Source: Candidatus Saccharimonadota bacterium (GTDB taxonomy: Bacteria; Patescibacteriota; Saccharimonadia; Saccharimonadales; Saccharimonadaceae). Taken from it: a stretch of DNA of 64,000 nt. Both the position numbers and the translations under genes were made by a program. Location of the stretch: the NCBI GenBank assembly GCA_015655045.1, contig JAATFU010000007.1, forward strand, positions 124,001-188,000, read 5' to 3'. The notes under the pieces were generated by a model. That model was not told the origin of the DNA. It saw nothing but the letters and a program-made list of their open reading frames with translations, and did no database searches. This document shows positions 55,627-64,000 of the stretch, one piece after another. Each line of letters starts with the position of its first letter. Within the stretch, counting starts at the first letter, position 1.

Positions 55627-56337
55627 GTGACTACACTAGTTAATTTTCGCTCAGACGTGACGGTTGAATACCGCGACCACATGGGCGATGACAAGCGAGT
55701 GGTGGAAGCGATGCTTGTTTCTACCAATACAACCGATGCTGCCGACGACCTGAAAAGGGAGCCTGGCCGTATCAACTACCTGATGAGAGATCGTCATGGA
55801 AGCCCCTTCGAACACACGGCCCTACAGTTTGTGGTCGAAGCACCAATCTTCGTGTTTCGAGAATGGCATCGTCATCGAATCGGCTTCTCATACAATGAGA
55901 TGAGTGGGCGGTATTCGATTCTGCCCGCGACGTACTACATCCCCAGTAGTGATCGGCATTCAGTCCAGGTGGGAAAACAAGGTGCCTATACCTATGAGCC
56001 TGCCGAGACCGAAGACCAAGCCTGGTTGATTGCCGACATGAAGGCAGAGGCCATCGAGAACTATTCACGCTATGAGCGGCGCCTTGAAAAAGGTTTCGCT
56101 CGGGAGGTTGCACGGATGAGCCTAGGCGTGAACATCTTCACCAAGATGTACGTCACGCTCAACGCGCGGTCATGTATGTCATTTCTCAGCCTGAGGACAA
56201 AGCGAGAGACCTCACGGTTCCCGTCATTTCCTCAACGAGAAATCGAGATGTGTGCCGAAAAGGTCGAAGAGCACTTTGCTCGGCTTTTTCCCCTTACACA
56301 TGCGGCTTTCGAAAAAAACGGTCGTGTCGCCCCCTAA
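55627..56337 (+). CDS. thyX: Flavin-dependent thymidylate synthase
   Basis: FREWHRHRIGFSYNEMSGRY (ThyX motif RHRxxSxNxxSxRY-like); GTG start chosen. Confidence 0.95.
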   Translation: MTTLVNFRSDVTVEYRDHMGDDKRVVEAMLVSTNTTDAADDLKREPGRINYLMRDRHGSPFEHTALQFVVEAPIFVFREWHRHRIGFSYNEMSGRYSILPATYYIPSSDRHSVQVGKQGAYTYEPAETEDQAWLIADMKAEAIENYSRYERRLEKGFAREVARMSLGVNIFTKMYVTLNARSCMSFLSLRTKRETSRFPSFPQREIEMCAEKVEEHFARLFPLTHAAFEKNGRVAP

Positions 56338-56447
56338 GAGAAAGGTAAACAAATCGATGAGTTGGCTTGATGAACGAAGGTTCGTCGCTAGCTCATCGAG
56401 CTAACTCATTTGATTAATTACATTTATTTGATACAGTAAGGAAAGTT

Positions 56448-57167
56448 ATGGGAGTATATAGCAATACAGAGATTACTGCCGCCATTGCCGATGGCACCAT
56501 TGTCAGCGTGCCCTTTAATCCAAAACATATCGCCCAAGCCAGCCTCGACTTTACCCTCGGGCATTATTTTTATAAGCAAGAAGTATCTGAAGATGCACGG
56601 GTCTATAATCCATTTGATCAAACCGATGTTGACCGTTACTTCAAAGGCCCACTCGAGGCGATGCCCCACAAACAGTGGTGCGAAGAAAATGGCTATAAAC
56701 TCTTTGACAATATCCCCGAAGACCATCCAATCATCGTGCTTCGCCCTGGTGAACGTATTTTAGCCCATACCCATGAGTTTGTCGGTATTCGAGCCCACGG
56801 TGGCGCGTGTGAGGTTAAATCACGGAGCAGTTGGGGTCGCAATGGTGTAGCGGTTTGTTTTGATGCTGGCTGGGTAGATCCGGGCTACATTAATCGAATT
56901 ACTCTTGAAATTTATAATCTCAATCAACATGAATCTGTTGTACTGCCTGTTGGCGAACGGATTGGTCAACTCATCTTCCATCACACCGGGCCGGTCGAAG
57001 GGGAGTATAGCGATGGCCGCGGGGGAGTGAGTGGGAAATACCAACACACCTCAGATCTTGATGAACTCATTCGGACCTGGTCACCCGAACAAATGCTACC
57101 ACGCGCCTACAAAGACCAGCGTAAAGCCGCTCCAGTTATTGACGGACTCTCCCAGGGGATAAAGTAA
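56448..57167 (+). CDS. dcd: dCTP deaminase / dUTPase-fold protein
   Basis: LRPGERILAHTHEFVGI; CEVKSRSSWGRNGVAVCFDAGWVDPGYINRITLEIYN. Confidence 0.9.
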   Translation: MGVYSNTEITAAIADGTIVSVPFNPKHIAQASLDFTLGHYFYKQEVSEDARVYNPFDQTDVDRYFKGPLEAMPHKQWCEENGYKLFDNIPEDHPIIVLRPGERILAHTHEFVGIRAHGGACEVKSRSSWGRNGVAVCFDAGWVDPGYINRITLEIYNLNQHESVVLPVGERIGQLIFHHTGPVEGEYSDGRGGVSGKYQHTSDLDELIRTWSPEQMLPRAYKDQRKAAPVIDGLSQGIK

Positions 57168-57175
57168 TCGCTGGT

Positions 57176-57865
57176 TTGTTTATCGCCATTGAAGGCGGGG
57201 ATGGCTCGGGGAAAGGTACCCAAACAGCGCTTCTATTTAAGTACCTCTCGAAGCAACAACGTAAAGACGTCTATCAATTAAGCTTTCCCCGTTATGGTGA
57301 ACCGTCAGCCTACTACGCTGGGAAATACCTCGATGGCGCATATGGCGCAGCCGATGATGTCTCGGCTGACCTGGCGAGCCTTGCCTATGCGCTTGATCGG
57401 TACGCTGCGAGCTCGACAATTGCAGCCCAGCTTCAAAAACCAAATGGTATAGTCATCGCCGATCGATATGTTGCTTCAAACCTGGCACATCAGGGAACCA
57501 AGTTTGCCGATACTGCGGAACGTCATGCATTCTATGCACGCACCCAAGAGACTGAGTATGATATTTTAGGTATTCCTCGACCAGACCTTAACATCGTTCT
57601 GCTAATGCCAACTGAGCTTGCCCAGGCCAACGTTGATAAGAAAGATGCTCGCTCCTATACGACAAAGAAGCGCGATATTCACGAAGCAAATAGTTCACAT
57701 CTTGAGCGAGCAAAGGCAAACTATGAAGAGTTATGTCAACTGTATCCAGATCAATTTATTGCCATCCAATGTGTTGATACACGCGGACAGATGCGCTCAA
57801 TTAACGAGATTCAGGCAGAGATTCTCTCTATCGTCAAAAGATCAACTAGTCCTATACCTATATAA
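57176..57865 (+). CDS. tmk: Thymidylate kinase
   Basis: FIAIEGGDGSGKGTQTALL; IVIADRYVASNLAHQGTKF; TTG start. Confidence 0.93.
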   Translation: MFIAIEGGDGSGKGTQTALLFKYLSKQQRKDVYQLSFPRYGEPSAYYAGKYLDGAYGAADDVSADLASLAYALDRYAASSTIAAQLQKPNGIVIADRYVASNLAHQGTKFADTAERHAFYARTQETEYDILGIPRPDLNIVLLMPTELAQANVDKKDARSYTTKKRDIHEANSSHLERAKANYEELCQLYPDQFIAIQCVDTRGQMRSINEIQAEILSIVKRSTSPIPI

Positions 57866-58814
57866 GCGAAACCGTATTTAATAGAGCCCGTTGGACAAGC
57901 GCTATTTGTCTTCGATCCAAATTTTCTTCAGTCAAATAAAGTTCTTCCATGGATCTGTTACGTGAAATCGTTGTGGTAGAGCTTGGGATTGCAATCTGAT
58001 ACTCATTAGCATCAAGGAGACTCGGAACAATCGTATCAAGCTTCGCAGCCCCTCGTACAAGGTCAGCCCAGTCTTCGCCAAACTTAATACCACGCACTAC
58101 TTCCGCCACGTGAGAGTCAAGCCTTTCGAGGTCAAGTGCGAAGGTAGACCGCTCAATAATCTCCGTATCTTTATACGTTCGTGCAAGGTCAATTTCACGC
58201 GACATAAATAAGAATCTTGTTTCTTGCGGGCGAGGTAAGCTATCGCTTGTTAAGACCTCATACCGGGCACGTTTTCTTAAGAAGGTACCCCCATGCATGC
58301 CTATTGCTTCGTTAATAGATGCTCGTTGATTGTTAAGCAACTGCATCCTTTCTGGATCACCCCAAGGGTGTGTCAAACTTCCTAGCGCAACCGTCGGTAT
58401 ACCGAGTCGGGCCTGAATATGCATTAGTTCGGCAGGCGACGCGTGGCCTGTTTCACCTCGATGAATCATACCAAGCTCAATAACGTTAATGTCGTCAAGA
58501 TCGGTTTTTGCTCGACAAAGATAGTTCACTTGATTGAGCTCATTTCGTCGCACACGACGCGCGTTATATGTATCAAACATAAATGATCGTAACTCTGGTG
58601 AAGCCCACCGCGGTGCATGCCTCTTGCTAAAATACTTTGGTAGGACTACATCAACTTCGTGCTGTTGTTCGCTTATTTCGGCTTGAAATTTGAGAGGGGA
58701 AGGTGCCCAAGTAAGAGGTTCTCCAACCGGATTAGATAAAAAGACTTCAAGTTGAGCATCCCTGATTAGATCAATTCGAGGAATAAATTGTGGTTCTTGA
58801 TCTCCAGTAGACAT
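57858..58814 (-). CDS. Hypothetical protein (318 aa)
   Basis: Long ORF. Confidence 0.6.
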   Translation of the reverse strand: MSTGDQEPQFIPRIDLIRDAQLEVFLSNPVGEPLTWAPSPLKFQAEISEQQHEVDVVLPKYFSKRHAPRWASPELRSFMFDTYNARRVRRNELNQVNYLCRAKTDLDDINVIELGMIHRGETGHASPAELMHIQARLGIPTVALGSLTHPWGDPERMQLLNNQRASINEAIGMHGGTFLRKRARYEVLTSDSLPRPQETRFLFMSREIDLARTYKDTEIIERSTFALDLERLDSHVAEVVRGIKFGEDWADLVRGAAKLDTIVPSLLDANEYQIAIPSSTTTISRNRSMEELYLTEENLDRRQIALVQRALLNTVSLI

Positions 58815-58929
58815 AATAAACTAATTATATCACTCTACTTAGATTCTGTCTATAGCCCCACAGGGGTGAAAAGAGCCCGCCATGACGGCGAGCTCAGCGG
58901 GTGAGATGAGAGTTAAAAAATGGCGTGCG

Positions 58930-58960
58930 CCGGGGCAATGGCTGGCTGCCATTGCCCCGG
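58930..58960. terminator. Long-stem GC-rich hairpin
   Basis: CCGGGGCAATGGCtggctGCCATTGCCCCGG. Confidence 0.7.
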
Positions 58961-58978
58961 CTTTGTTCTCGGTTGACG

Positions 58979-59134
58979 TTACGACGTCGTTGTCGTCTCG
59001 CGCTCCGAGTCCTTGGCCCCTGCCTCAACGGGCGAGGGCGATGCCGGTACCTCATGATCGGAGAGTTTTGCGTCTCCAATCCCGGTGAAGCTCTCCTTCT
59101 CCGGGTGATTGTTGATCAGTCTGAGACCGTCCAT
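58979..59134 (-). CDS. Small GC-rich hypothetical ORF (51 aa)
   Basis: MDGLRLINNHPEKESFTGIGDAKLSDHEVPASPSPVEAGAKDSERETTTTS*; upstream gagagaggataatta SD; hairpin downstream. Confidence 0.45.
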   Translation of the reverse strand: MDGLRLINNHPEKESFTGIGDAKLSDHEVPASPSPVEAGAKDSERETTTTS

Positions 59135-59357
59135 TAATTATCCTCTCTCGCTTCATCGACCATCGACAAAACGACCCTTTATCAACCAACAACCATGCAC
59201 AGCGCATAGGTGATCAATAAGTATCTTATTATATATATCACGACATCATTTGTCAATCTGTGCTAGATGTAGCACCAGGGGTGCTTCTTACTCGCTAGAG
59301 GCAGGGAGTCGTGCATTATTGACAACAGCCACCTCCCTTTGGTATACTCCTGCTAGA

Positions 59358-59470
59358 CATCACCAAAGACAGTAGCCGTGGAAACACTTAATTTGCTACC
59401 GAGGATCATGTAACACATACATTTTTCGATAGAGTCTTTGGCAGTGCGAGGTCCAAAGACTTTTTCTTTT
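59358..59470 (+). promoter_or_regulatory. L10 leader with attenuator terminator
   Basis: ACCAAAGACAGTAG...TTAATTTGCTACCGAGGAT (L10-leader-like), then GTCTTTGGcagtgcgaggtCCAAAGACTTTTTCTTTT. Confidence 0.8.
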
Positions 59471-59540
59471 GTCCACGCGTGCCGTCTGGTTCTTTCACAA
59501 TTTGGTCGGATATACCTAACTACAACTAAAGGAGATTTTT

Positions 59541-60068
59541 ATGGCAATTACCCGCGATAAAAAGAACACTTTGGTTGCAGAATTAGCTGAGTTATTTGCC
59601 ACCGCAAAGTCAACCGTGGGCGCCGCCTACGATGGACTAAGCGTTGCTAATATGCAAGTCCTACGTGCTGCAGCTCGTGAGAACAACGTCGTGATTAAAG
59701 TGGTTAAAAACCGCCTCGTCCGAGTTGCCCTTGCCGCTGACGGTAAGTTTGATACGGCCGACACAAGTCTTTTAACGGGTCAGCTCGTCTACGCTTTTTC
59801 AAGTGAAGATGAAGTGGCACCTGCTCAAGTACTTGCTAAGTTTGCAAAGACCCACCCAGAGCTTCGTTTGATTACCGGCTTTAATAGTGATGGAACATCA
59901 CTTGATACTGCCTCGGTCAAAGCCCTGGCCGAACTTCCAACTAAGGATCAATTACGAGGCCAGGTTGTCAGCGTTATCGCGGCACCTCTCACTCAGTTCC
60001 TGGGAGTCGCCAATGGTGCTCAACGTGGTTTTGCGCAAGTCTTATCACAACGTGCGGAAGCACTCTAA
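59541..60068 (+). CDS. rplJ: 50S ribosomal protein L10
   Basis: AITRDKKNTLVAELAELFATAKSTVGAAYDGLSVANMQVLRAAARENN. Confidence 0.96.
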   Translation: MAITRDKKNTLVAELAELFATAKSTVGAAYDGLSVANMQVLRAAARENNVVIKVVKNRLVRVALAADGKFDTADTSLLTGQLVYAFSSEDEVAPAQVLAKFAKTHPELRLITGFNSDGTSLDTASVKALAELPTKDQLRGQVVSVIAAPLTQFLGVANGAQRGFAQVLSQRAEAL

Positions 60069-60104
60069 TTCTGTAACCAATTATTATTACTAAGGAGAAC
60101 TATT

Positions 60105-60506
60105 ATGGCTGATACTGAAATCACCCTGACTGCTGGTCAGAAAAAAATCGTTGATGAACTCAACAAACTCTCAGCTCTTGAGCTGAGCCAAATCGTGAAA
60201 CACCTCGAAGAGGAATGGGGCGTAAGCGCTGCTGCACCTGCAGCTGCTGCGGTCGCTGCACCAACTGAAGCTGGCGCTGATGCCGCTGATGAGAAAACTG
60301 AATTCACCGTTACGCTCAAAGAAGCTGGTGTTCAGAAAGTCGCCGTTATTAAGGCTGTTAAGGAATTAACTGGTCTTGGTCTTGGTGAAGCAAAAGCAAT
60401 CGTTGATGGCGCACCTGCTCCTGTAAAAGAGAAGGTTGGCAAAGACGAAGCTGATGCTGCAAAGAAACTGCTTGAAGAAGCAGGCGCAACTGTCGAACTA
60501 AGCTAA
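60105..60506 (+). CDS. rplL: 50S ribosomal protein L7/L12
   Basis: [47 protein letters not shown]. Confidence 0.98.
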   Translation: MADTEITLTAGQKKIVDELNKLSALELSQIVKHLEEEWGVSAAAPAAAAVAAPTEAGADAADEKTEFTVTLKEAGVQKVAVIKAVKELTGLGLGEAKAIVDGAPAPVKEKVGKDEADAAKKLLEEAGATVELS

Positions 60507-60546
60507 TTTGACTAATGAATATCCGATCAATCTATGGTTGAACCCT

Positions 60547-60575
60547 AAATACCGCTTCGAAAGAGGCGGTATTTT
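60547..60575 (+). terminator. Intrinsic terminator after rplL
   Basis: AATACCGCttcgaaagaGGCGGTATTTTG. Confidence 0.8.
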
Positions 60576-60774
60576 GTAGGCACAAAAAATACAACGCTTT
60601 GGCTGCGACCTCATACAATCATGTGGAAAAACTTACTTCATGGTGCTTTGGTACGAAACCATGGTTTTTAGTATCCATAGGGTACATGGGCGGGTGATTG
60701 ACAAAAGGATACTTGGTTGGTATATATAGGGGTGATACTACACAAAAATAGACAAAAGGAAATTGCGAGTTACC

Positions 60775-61293
60775 ATGTCTGAATTACCTGAAAAACAAGT
60801 CAAGCGTCTCCATGCGCTCATTCAAGAGGCCGAAACCAATCTAGCTGCCGCTAAAGAACTACTCATTAGCATTATCGGTGAGGACGGCACTGTCCTGACC
60901 CCAAAATCAAGTAACGCTGAAGATGTCGGCGGAAAAGTCGTTGAAGGTGTTTTTGATGGCCAGAAGATGGCCGGCCCTGATGGCAAAGAATATCCCGTAC
61001 CAGCAAACTATGCCAGTAAATCAAAGCTAGTTGAAGGCGACATCCTGAAACTCACCATTGCTGATGATGGCAGCTTTATCTATAAGCAAATTGGGCCAAT
61101 TGAGCGCCGTCAGATTATCGGTACGCTCGTGACTCATGATGGCGCGTACTACGTTGAAGCTAATGGCCATGAATACCGGATTTTGCTTGCCAGTGTAACC
61201 TACTTCCGAATTAACGTGGGTGATCAGGTCACGATTATTATCCCGGCCGATAATCCCGATGCCGAGTGGGCCGCCGTTGAAGCTGCGCTGTAG
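60775..61293 (+). CDS. Hypothetical protein (~172 aa)
   Basis: Start placed at ATG 60775 (MSELPEKQVKRLHALIQEAE). Confidence 0.7.
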   Translation: MSELPEKQVKRLHALIQEAETNLAAAKELLISIIGEDGTVLTPKSSNAEDVGGKVVEGVFDGQKMAGPDGKEYPVPANYASKSKLVEGDILKLTIADDGSFIYKQIGPIERRQIIGTLVTHDGAYYVEANGHEYRILLASVTYFRINVGDQVTIIIPADNPDAEWAAVEAAL

Positions 61294-61401
61294 ACCTCTC
61301 GTCTTTTACAAGTACTCATTTTATATGCCGCTTCCGATGATACCGCACTATGTTGGTGAGCTATTGTCCTTGAGTTTATGAGGTAGTTAGAAAAGAAAAA
61401 G

Positions 61402-61481
61402 CCCGATCAACTTTTTCAAGTCAATCGGGCATGGGCTCCGGGAGGACCAAGGGGAAAAGCCACAAGGTCCTCCCGGACACC
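61402..61481 (-). terminator. Tandem hairpin terminators for the minus-strand gene
   Basis: GCCCGAT...ATCGGGC and TCCGGGAGGACC...GGTCCTCCCGGA. Confidence 0.75.
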
Positions 61482-61499
61482 CAGGAACCGAGATTCGAG

Positions 61500-62291
61500 T
61501 TACTTATTCTCCCTGAAGATCATTACAGCATCCGCGAGCCGGGGGGCATCAGCCCAGAGGACGCCGACATAGGCGCCCGAGTCATACGCGAAGTACGACA
61601 CGAAGACGGAATCGACGACCAGCCCAGCCGCAATGAAACCAGGAATGGTTTTGTAGTCGATGGCCAGGTACACCTGCGGATTGAGCGCCAGCAGCCAAGC
61701 CACTTCAAGGCCGGGCAGTCGCTTCTTGATCTTCCGAATCTCGCTAGGAACCACCCCACTAGTGGTACCCACGTAGGTCTGGATATCGAGCAGGGCGACG
61801 TCGAGCCTGGGTTTACCACTCTGCTCGCTCCCGGGAAAGAACGAGAGTCGATCCGACTCGATGTACAGCCCGAACTTCTTACCCAGTGCTTCGACTTCGA
61901 GCTTTAGACAGGCCGTTACTTCCTCCCAGTTAAAGGAGAGGTCACGACCGAGCCACAGGCTGATGCCGGTTGGGTGCAGTAGGTCAAGGTGATCGACGAG
62001 GGTGTTAGCAAACGTGTCGATTTGGCCCCTTGTGAGACCCCAACCGCGCAGCTTGTTCCACTCGCTGATTTTCGTCGCGTAGCCGCTTACAGGGTTCCAC
62101 GCGATGGGCGCGAGAGCCGAAGTGAGTGACCTGGTGAAGGCATCGAAGTCAATTCTCGAGAAGTCGGCGTGAGCCAACTTCTTGAAGAACTTACTGTTGG
62201 CAAGCAAATACTGCATCTGGTCACCGTCGGGGTCACCGAGAGCATCCACGACGAACTTCGTTGCTTGTTTCTGTGAGACGGGTGTCGACAT
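61500..62291 (-). CDS. Hypothetical protein (263 aa), GC-rich
   Basis: Long ORF with own terminators. Confidence 0.65.
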   Translation of the reverse strand: MSTPVSQKQATKFVVDALGDPDGDQMQYLLANSKFFKKLAHADFSRIDFDAFTRSLTSALAPIAWNPVSGYATKISEWNKLRGWGLTRGQIDTFANTLVDHLDLLHPTGISLWLGRDLSFNWEEVTACLKLEVEALGKKFGLYIESDRLSFFPGSEQSGKPRLDVALLDIQTYVGTTSGVVPSEIRKIKKRLPGLEVAWLLALNPQVYLAIDYKTIPGFIAAGLVVDSVFVSYFAYDSGAYVGVLWADAPRLADAVMIFRENK

Positions 62292-62364
62292 GACAGTCCG
62301 CCTTTCTGCCGTAGTAATAAACTAGTCATGCACGGTGCATGGTAGCCTCACCAGGGTGAGAATT

Positions 62365-62415
62365 GAGAACGGCGTACTATATTCATCTGAAATATAAATA
62401 CACGACGCCGTTCTC
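62365..62415. other. Large hairpin upstream of dnaX
   Basis: GAGAACGGCGT...ACGCCGTTCTC, 11-bp perfect arms. Confidence 0.6.
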
Positions 62416-62615
62416 AAAGGAGTAACCGAATTATTAAGGTTCTAGTGCAATGTATAACATAAGGCTGCATATTCTGCAACGATTGCATCAACAAACCAAA
62501 AGCAGTATGATACGTATATCACATGAGGTGAAAACAAAAAGTGTAAAAATGACGGCAGTATGAAGCGCGCGAAACGCGTATAATCAGCTGCAAGACAACG
62601 TGAGGGGAATTATTC

Positions 62616-64000
62616 GTGGCTCAGGCTTTATACCGCAAGTATCGTAGTAAAACGCTGGATGAGATTATTGGCCAGAACCATGTCACAGACATTTTGTCTC
62701 GTGCTATTGCCCAAGGCAAGATCTCTCACGCCTATCTTTTGACTGGCCCGCGTGGCGTCGGGAAGACTTCGATTGCGCGAATCTTAGCTCACGAAATTAA
62801 TGGCTTGCCCTATGACGATGATAGCCAGCATCTTGATATCATCGAGATTGATGCAGCCAGCAATAACAGTGTTGAGGATATCCGAGATTTACGTGAGAAA
62901 GTCCAGATCGCTCCTGTCTCAGCTCAGAAAAAAATCTATATTATTGACGAAGTACACATGCTCAGTAAGTCAGCTTTTAACGCGCTCTTAAAGACACTTG
63001 AGGAGCCGCCCGAGCACGTTGTCTTTATCCTAGCTACAACCGATATTGAAAAGTTACCCGCTACCATTATTAGCCGTACTCAACGGTTTAGCTTTCGTTC
63101 GATTGGCGTGGCCGATGCAACCAAACACTTAAAGGAGATTGCCAAAAAGGAGAAGATCACGATTAGCGATGACGCTCTGCAACTCATCGCCGAACGCGGC
63201 GACGGTAGTTTCCGTGATAGCATTAGTCTGCTTGACCAACTTTCAAGCCTCGCCGACGACAAAGAGGGTATCACTACTGCACTGATTGAAACCTCACTCG
63301 GTCTTGCCCCGCACACCGTAGTTGAAGCTATCTTACAAGCCGTTCAAGATCGTTCAGTGACACACGTAGTCGAACTGCTTGATGCCGCCAAGGAAGAGGG
63401 AATTAATAGTACCGTCCTGGCGGCTCAGCTAACCTATACTCTGCGCCAACGGGTCGCCGACCAACCCCAGCTACTTCCTTTACTCGATGGCCTATTAGAC
63501 GTCGCTCGCAGTAGTCAACCAGATTTAAAGCTTCTAAGCATCCTAGGGAGTGCAGCTATTCCAAAGGGTGCAGCTCGATCGGCCGCTCTTGCAGCTCCCG
63601 TCCTTGAAATTACGGCCACGATTGCGGAGCTAGAAAAACAAGCTACTCGTTCAAAACCAAAAGATAGCGTCCAGCCCCACCCAACCCCCTCGAAAGAAGA
63701 ACCTCTCGTGACAGTTGCTACTCCAAAACCCATCCAGGAAGCACCGCTTGAAGCCGTCACTCCAGCTACATTCGAGTGGGCTAAGCTGATCGATTATACC
63801 CGTGAACACTACGTCGCAATTTATAGCGTACTGAGTAAATGCCATTTTGAGCTTGCGGGTACGACCCTTACCCTCTATACCGCCAATAAGTTTTATAAGA
63901 AAAAACTCGATGATATGAAATACAGCAGCCTCCTCTATAAAAGCCTCGAAGGTATCGGGGTTTATGGACTGGAAATCCACACGATACCCACAGCGCCACC
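62616..64000 (+). CDS. dnaX: DNA polymerase III subunit gamma/tau (partial, runs off window)
   Basis: GTG start; AQALYRKYRSKTLDEIIGQNHVTDILSRAI...HAYLLTGPRGVGKTSIARILA...IEIDAASNNSVEDIRDLREKVQIAP...YIIDEVHMLSKSAFNALLKTLEEPP. Confidence 0.95.
   Translation, partial: MAQALYRKYRSKTLDEIIGQNHVTDILSRAIAQGKISHAYLLTGPRGVGKTSIARILAHEINGLPYDDDSQHLDIIEIDAASNNSVEDIRDLREKVQIAPVSAQKKIYIIDEVHMLSKSAFNALLKTLEEPPEHVVFILATTDIEKLPATIISRTQRFSFRSIGVADATKHLKEIAKKEKITISDDALQLIAERGDGSFRDSISLLDQLSSLADDKEGITTALIETSLGLAPHTVVEAILQAVQDRSVTHVVELLDAAKEEGINSTVLAAQLTYTLRQRVADQPQLLPLLDGLLDVARSSQPDLKLLSILGSAAIPKGAARSAALAAPVLEITATIAELEKQATRSKPKDSVQPHPTPSKEEPLVTVATPKPIQEAPLEAVTPATFEWAKLIDYTREHYVAIYSVLSKCHFELAGTTLTLYTANKFYKKKLDDMKYSSLLYKSLEGIGVYGLEIHTIPTAP

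Noticed and set aside
62925-62937. A-run in dnaX (cagaaaaaaatc) as a programmed frameshift site
   Set aside because: Too early in the gene (about codon 105) and inside the AAA+ core; the usual site would lie beyond the window.

Overview
This window looks like a chromosomal segment of a reduced-genome CPR/Patescibacteria bacterium, most likely Saccharibacteria (taxonomy inferred). It starts inside the S10/spc/alpha ribosomal super-operon (rpsS through rpoA-rplQ-rplM-rpsI, with no rpmD/L30 and no adk/map next to secY). Other ordinary content is trpS, an RluA-type synthase, a DNA pol III delta'-like gene, four tRNAs, yajQ, rpmG, a GH15-GH57-GT4 glycan module, an ECF sigma locus, two surface proteins, a SAM-clan riboswitch with metK, secE-nusG, rplK, rplA, thyX-dcd-tmk, an L10 leader with rplJ-rplL, and the 5' part of dnaX. 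The most interesting region is about 23.9-30.3 kb, beside tRNA-Trp. It is an accessory array of small, mostly co-oriented single genes separated by a recurring modular spacer. Each spacer has one of three left-half classes, a shared junction at 'GCC', and a right half with a hairpin terminator that runs directly into an extended -10 promoter and a leaderless ATG. The array is bracketed by a decayed duplication of the tRNA-Trp 3' end. It contains two WEIKS-motif (CdiA-C/PD-(D/E)XK-like) proteins, a RelE-type toxin-antitoxin pair with a perfect palindromic operator, a methyltransferase and a 2H-phosphoesterase-like gene. No recombinase is encoded in the window. I propose an integron-like or att-driven cassette array, but this is a hypothesis. 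All calls come from reading the sequence and the supplied ORF translations; no searches were run.
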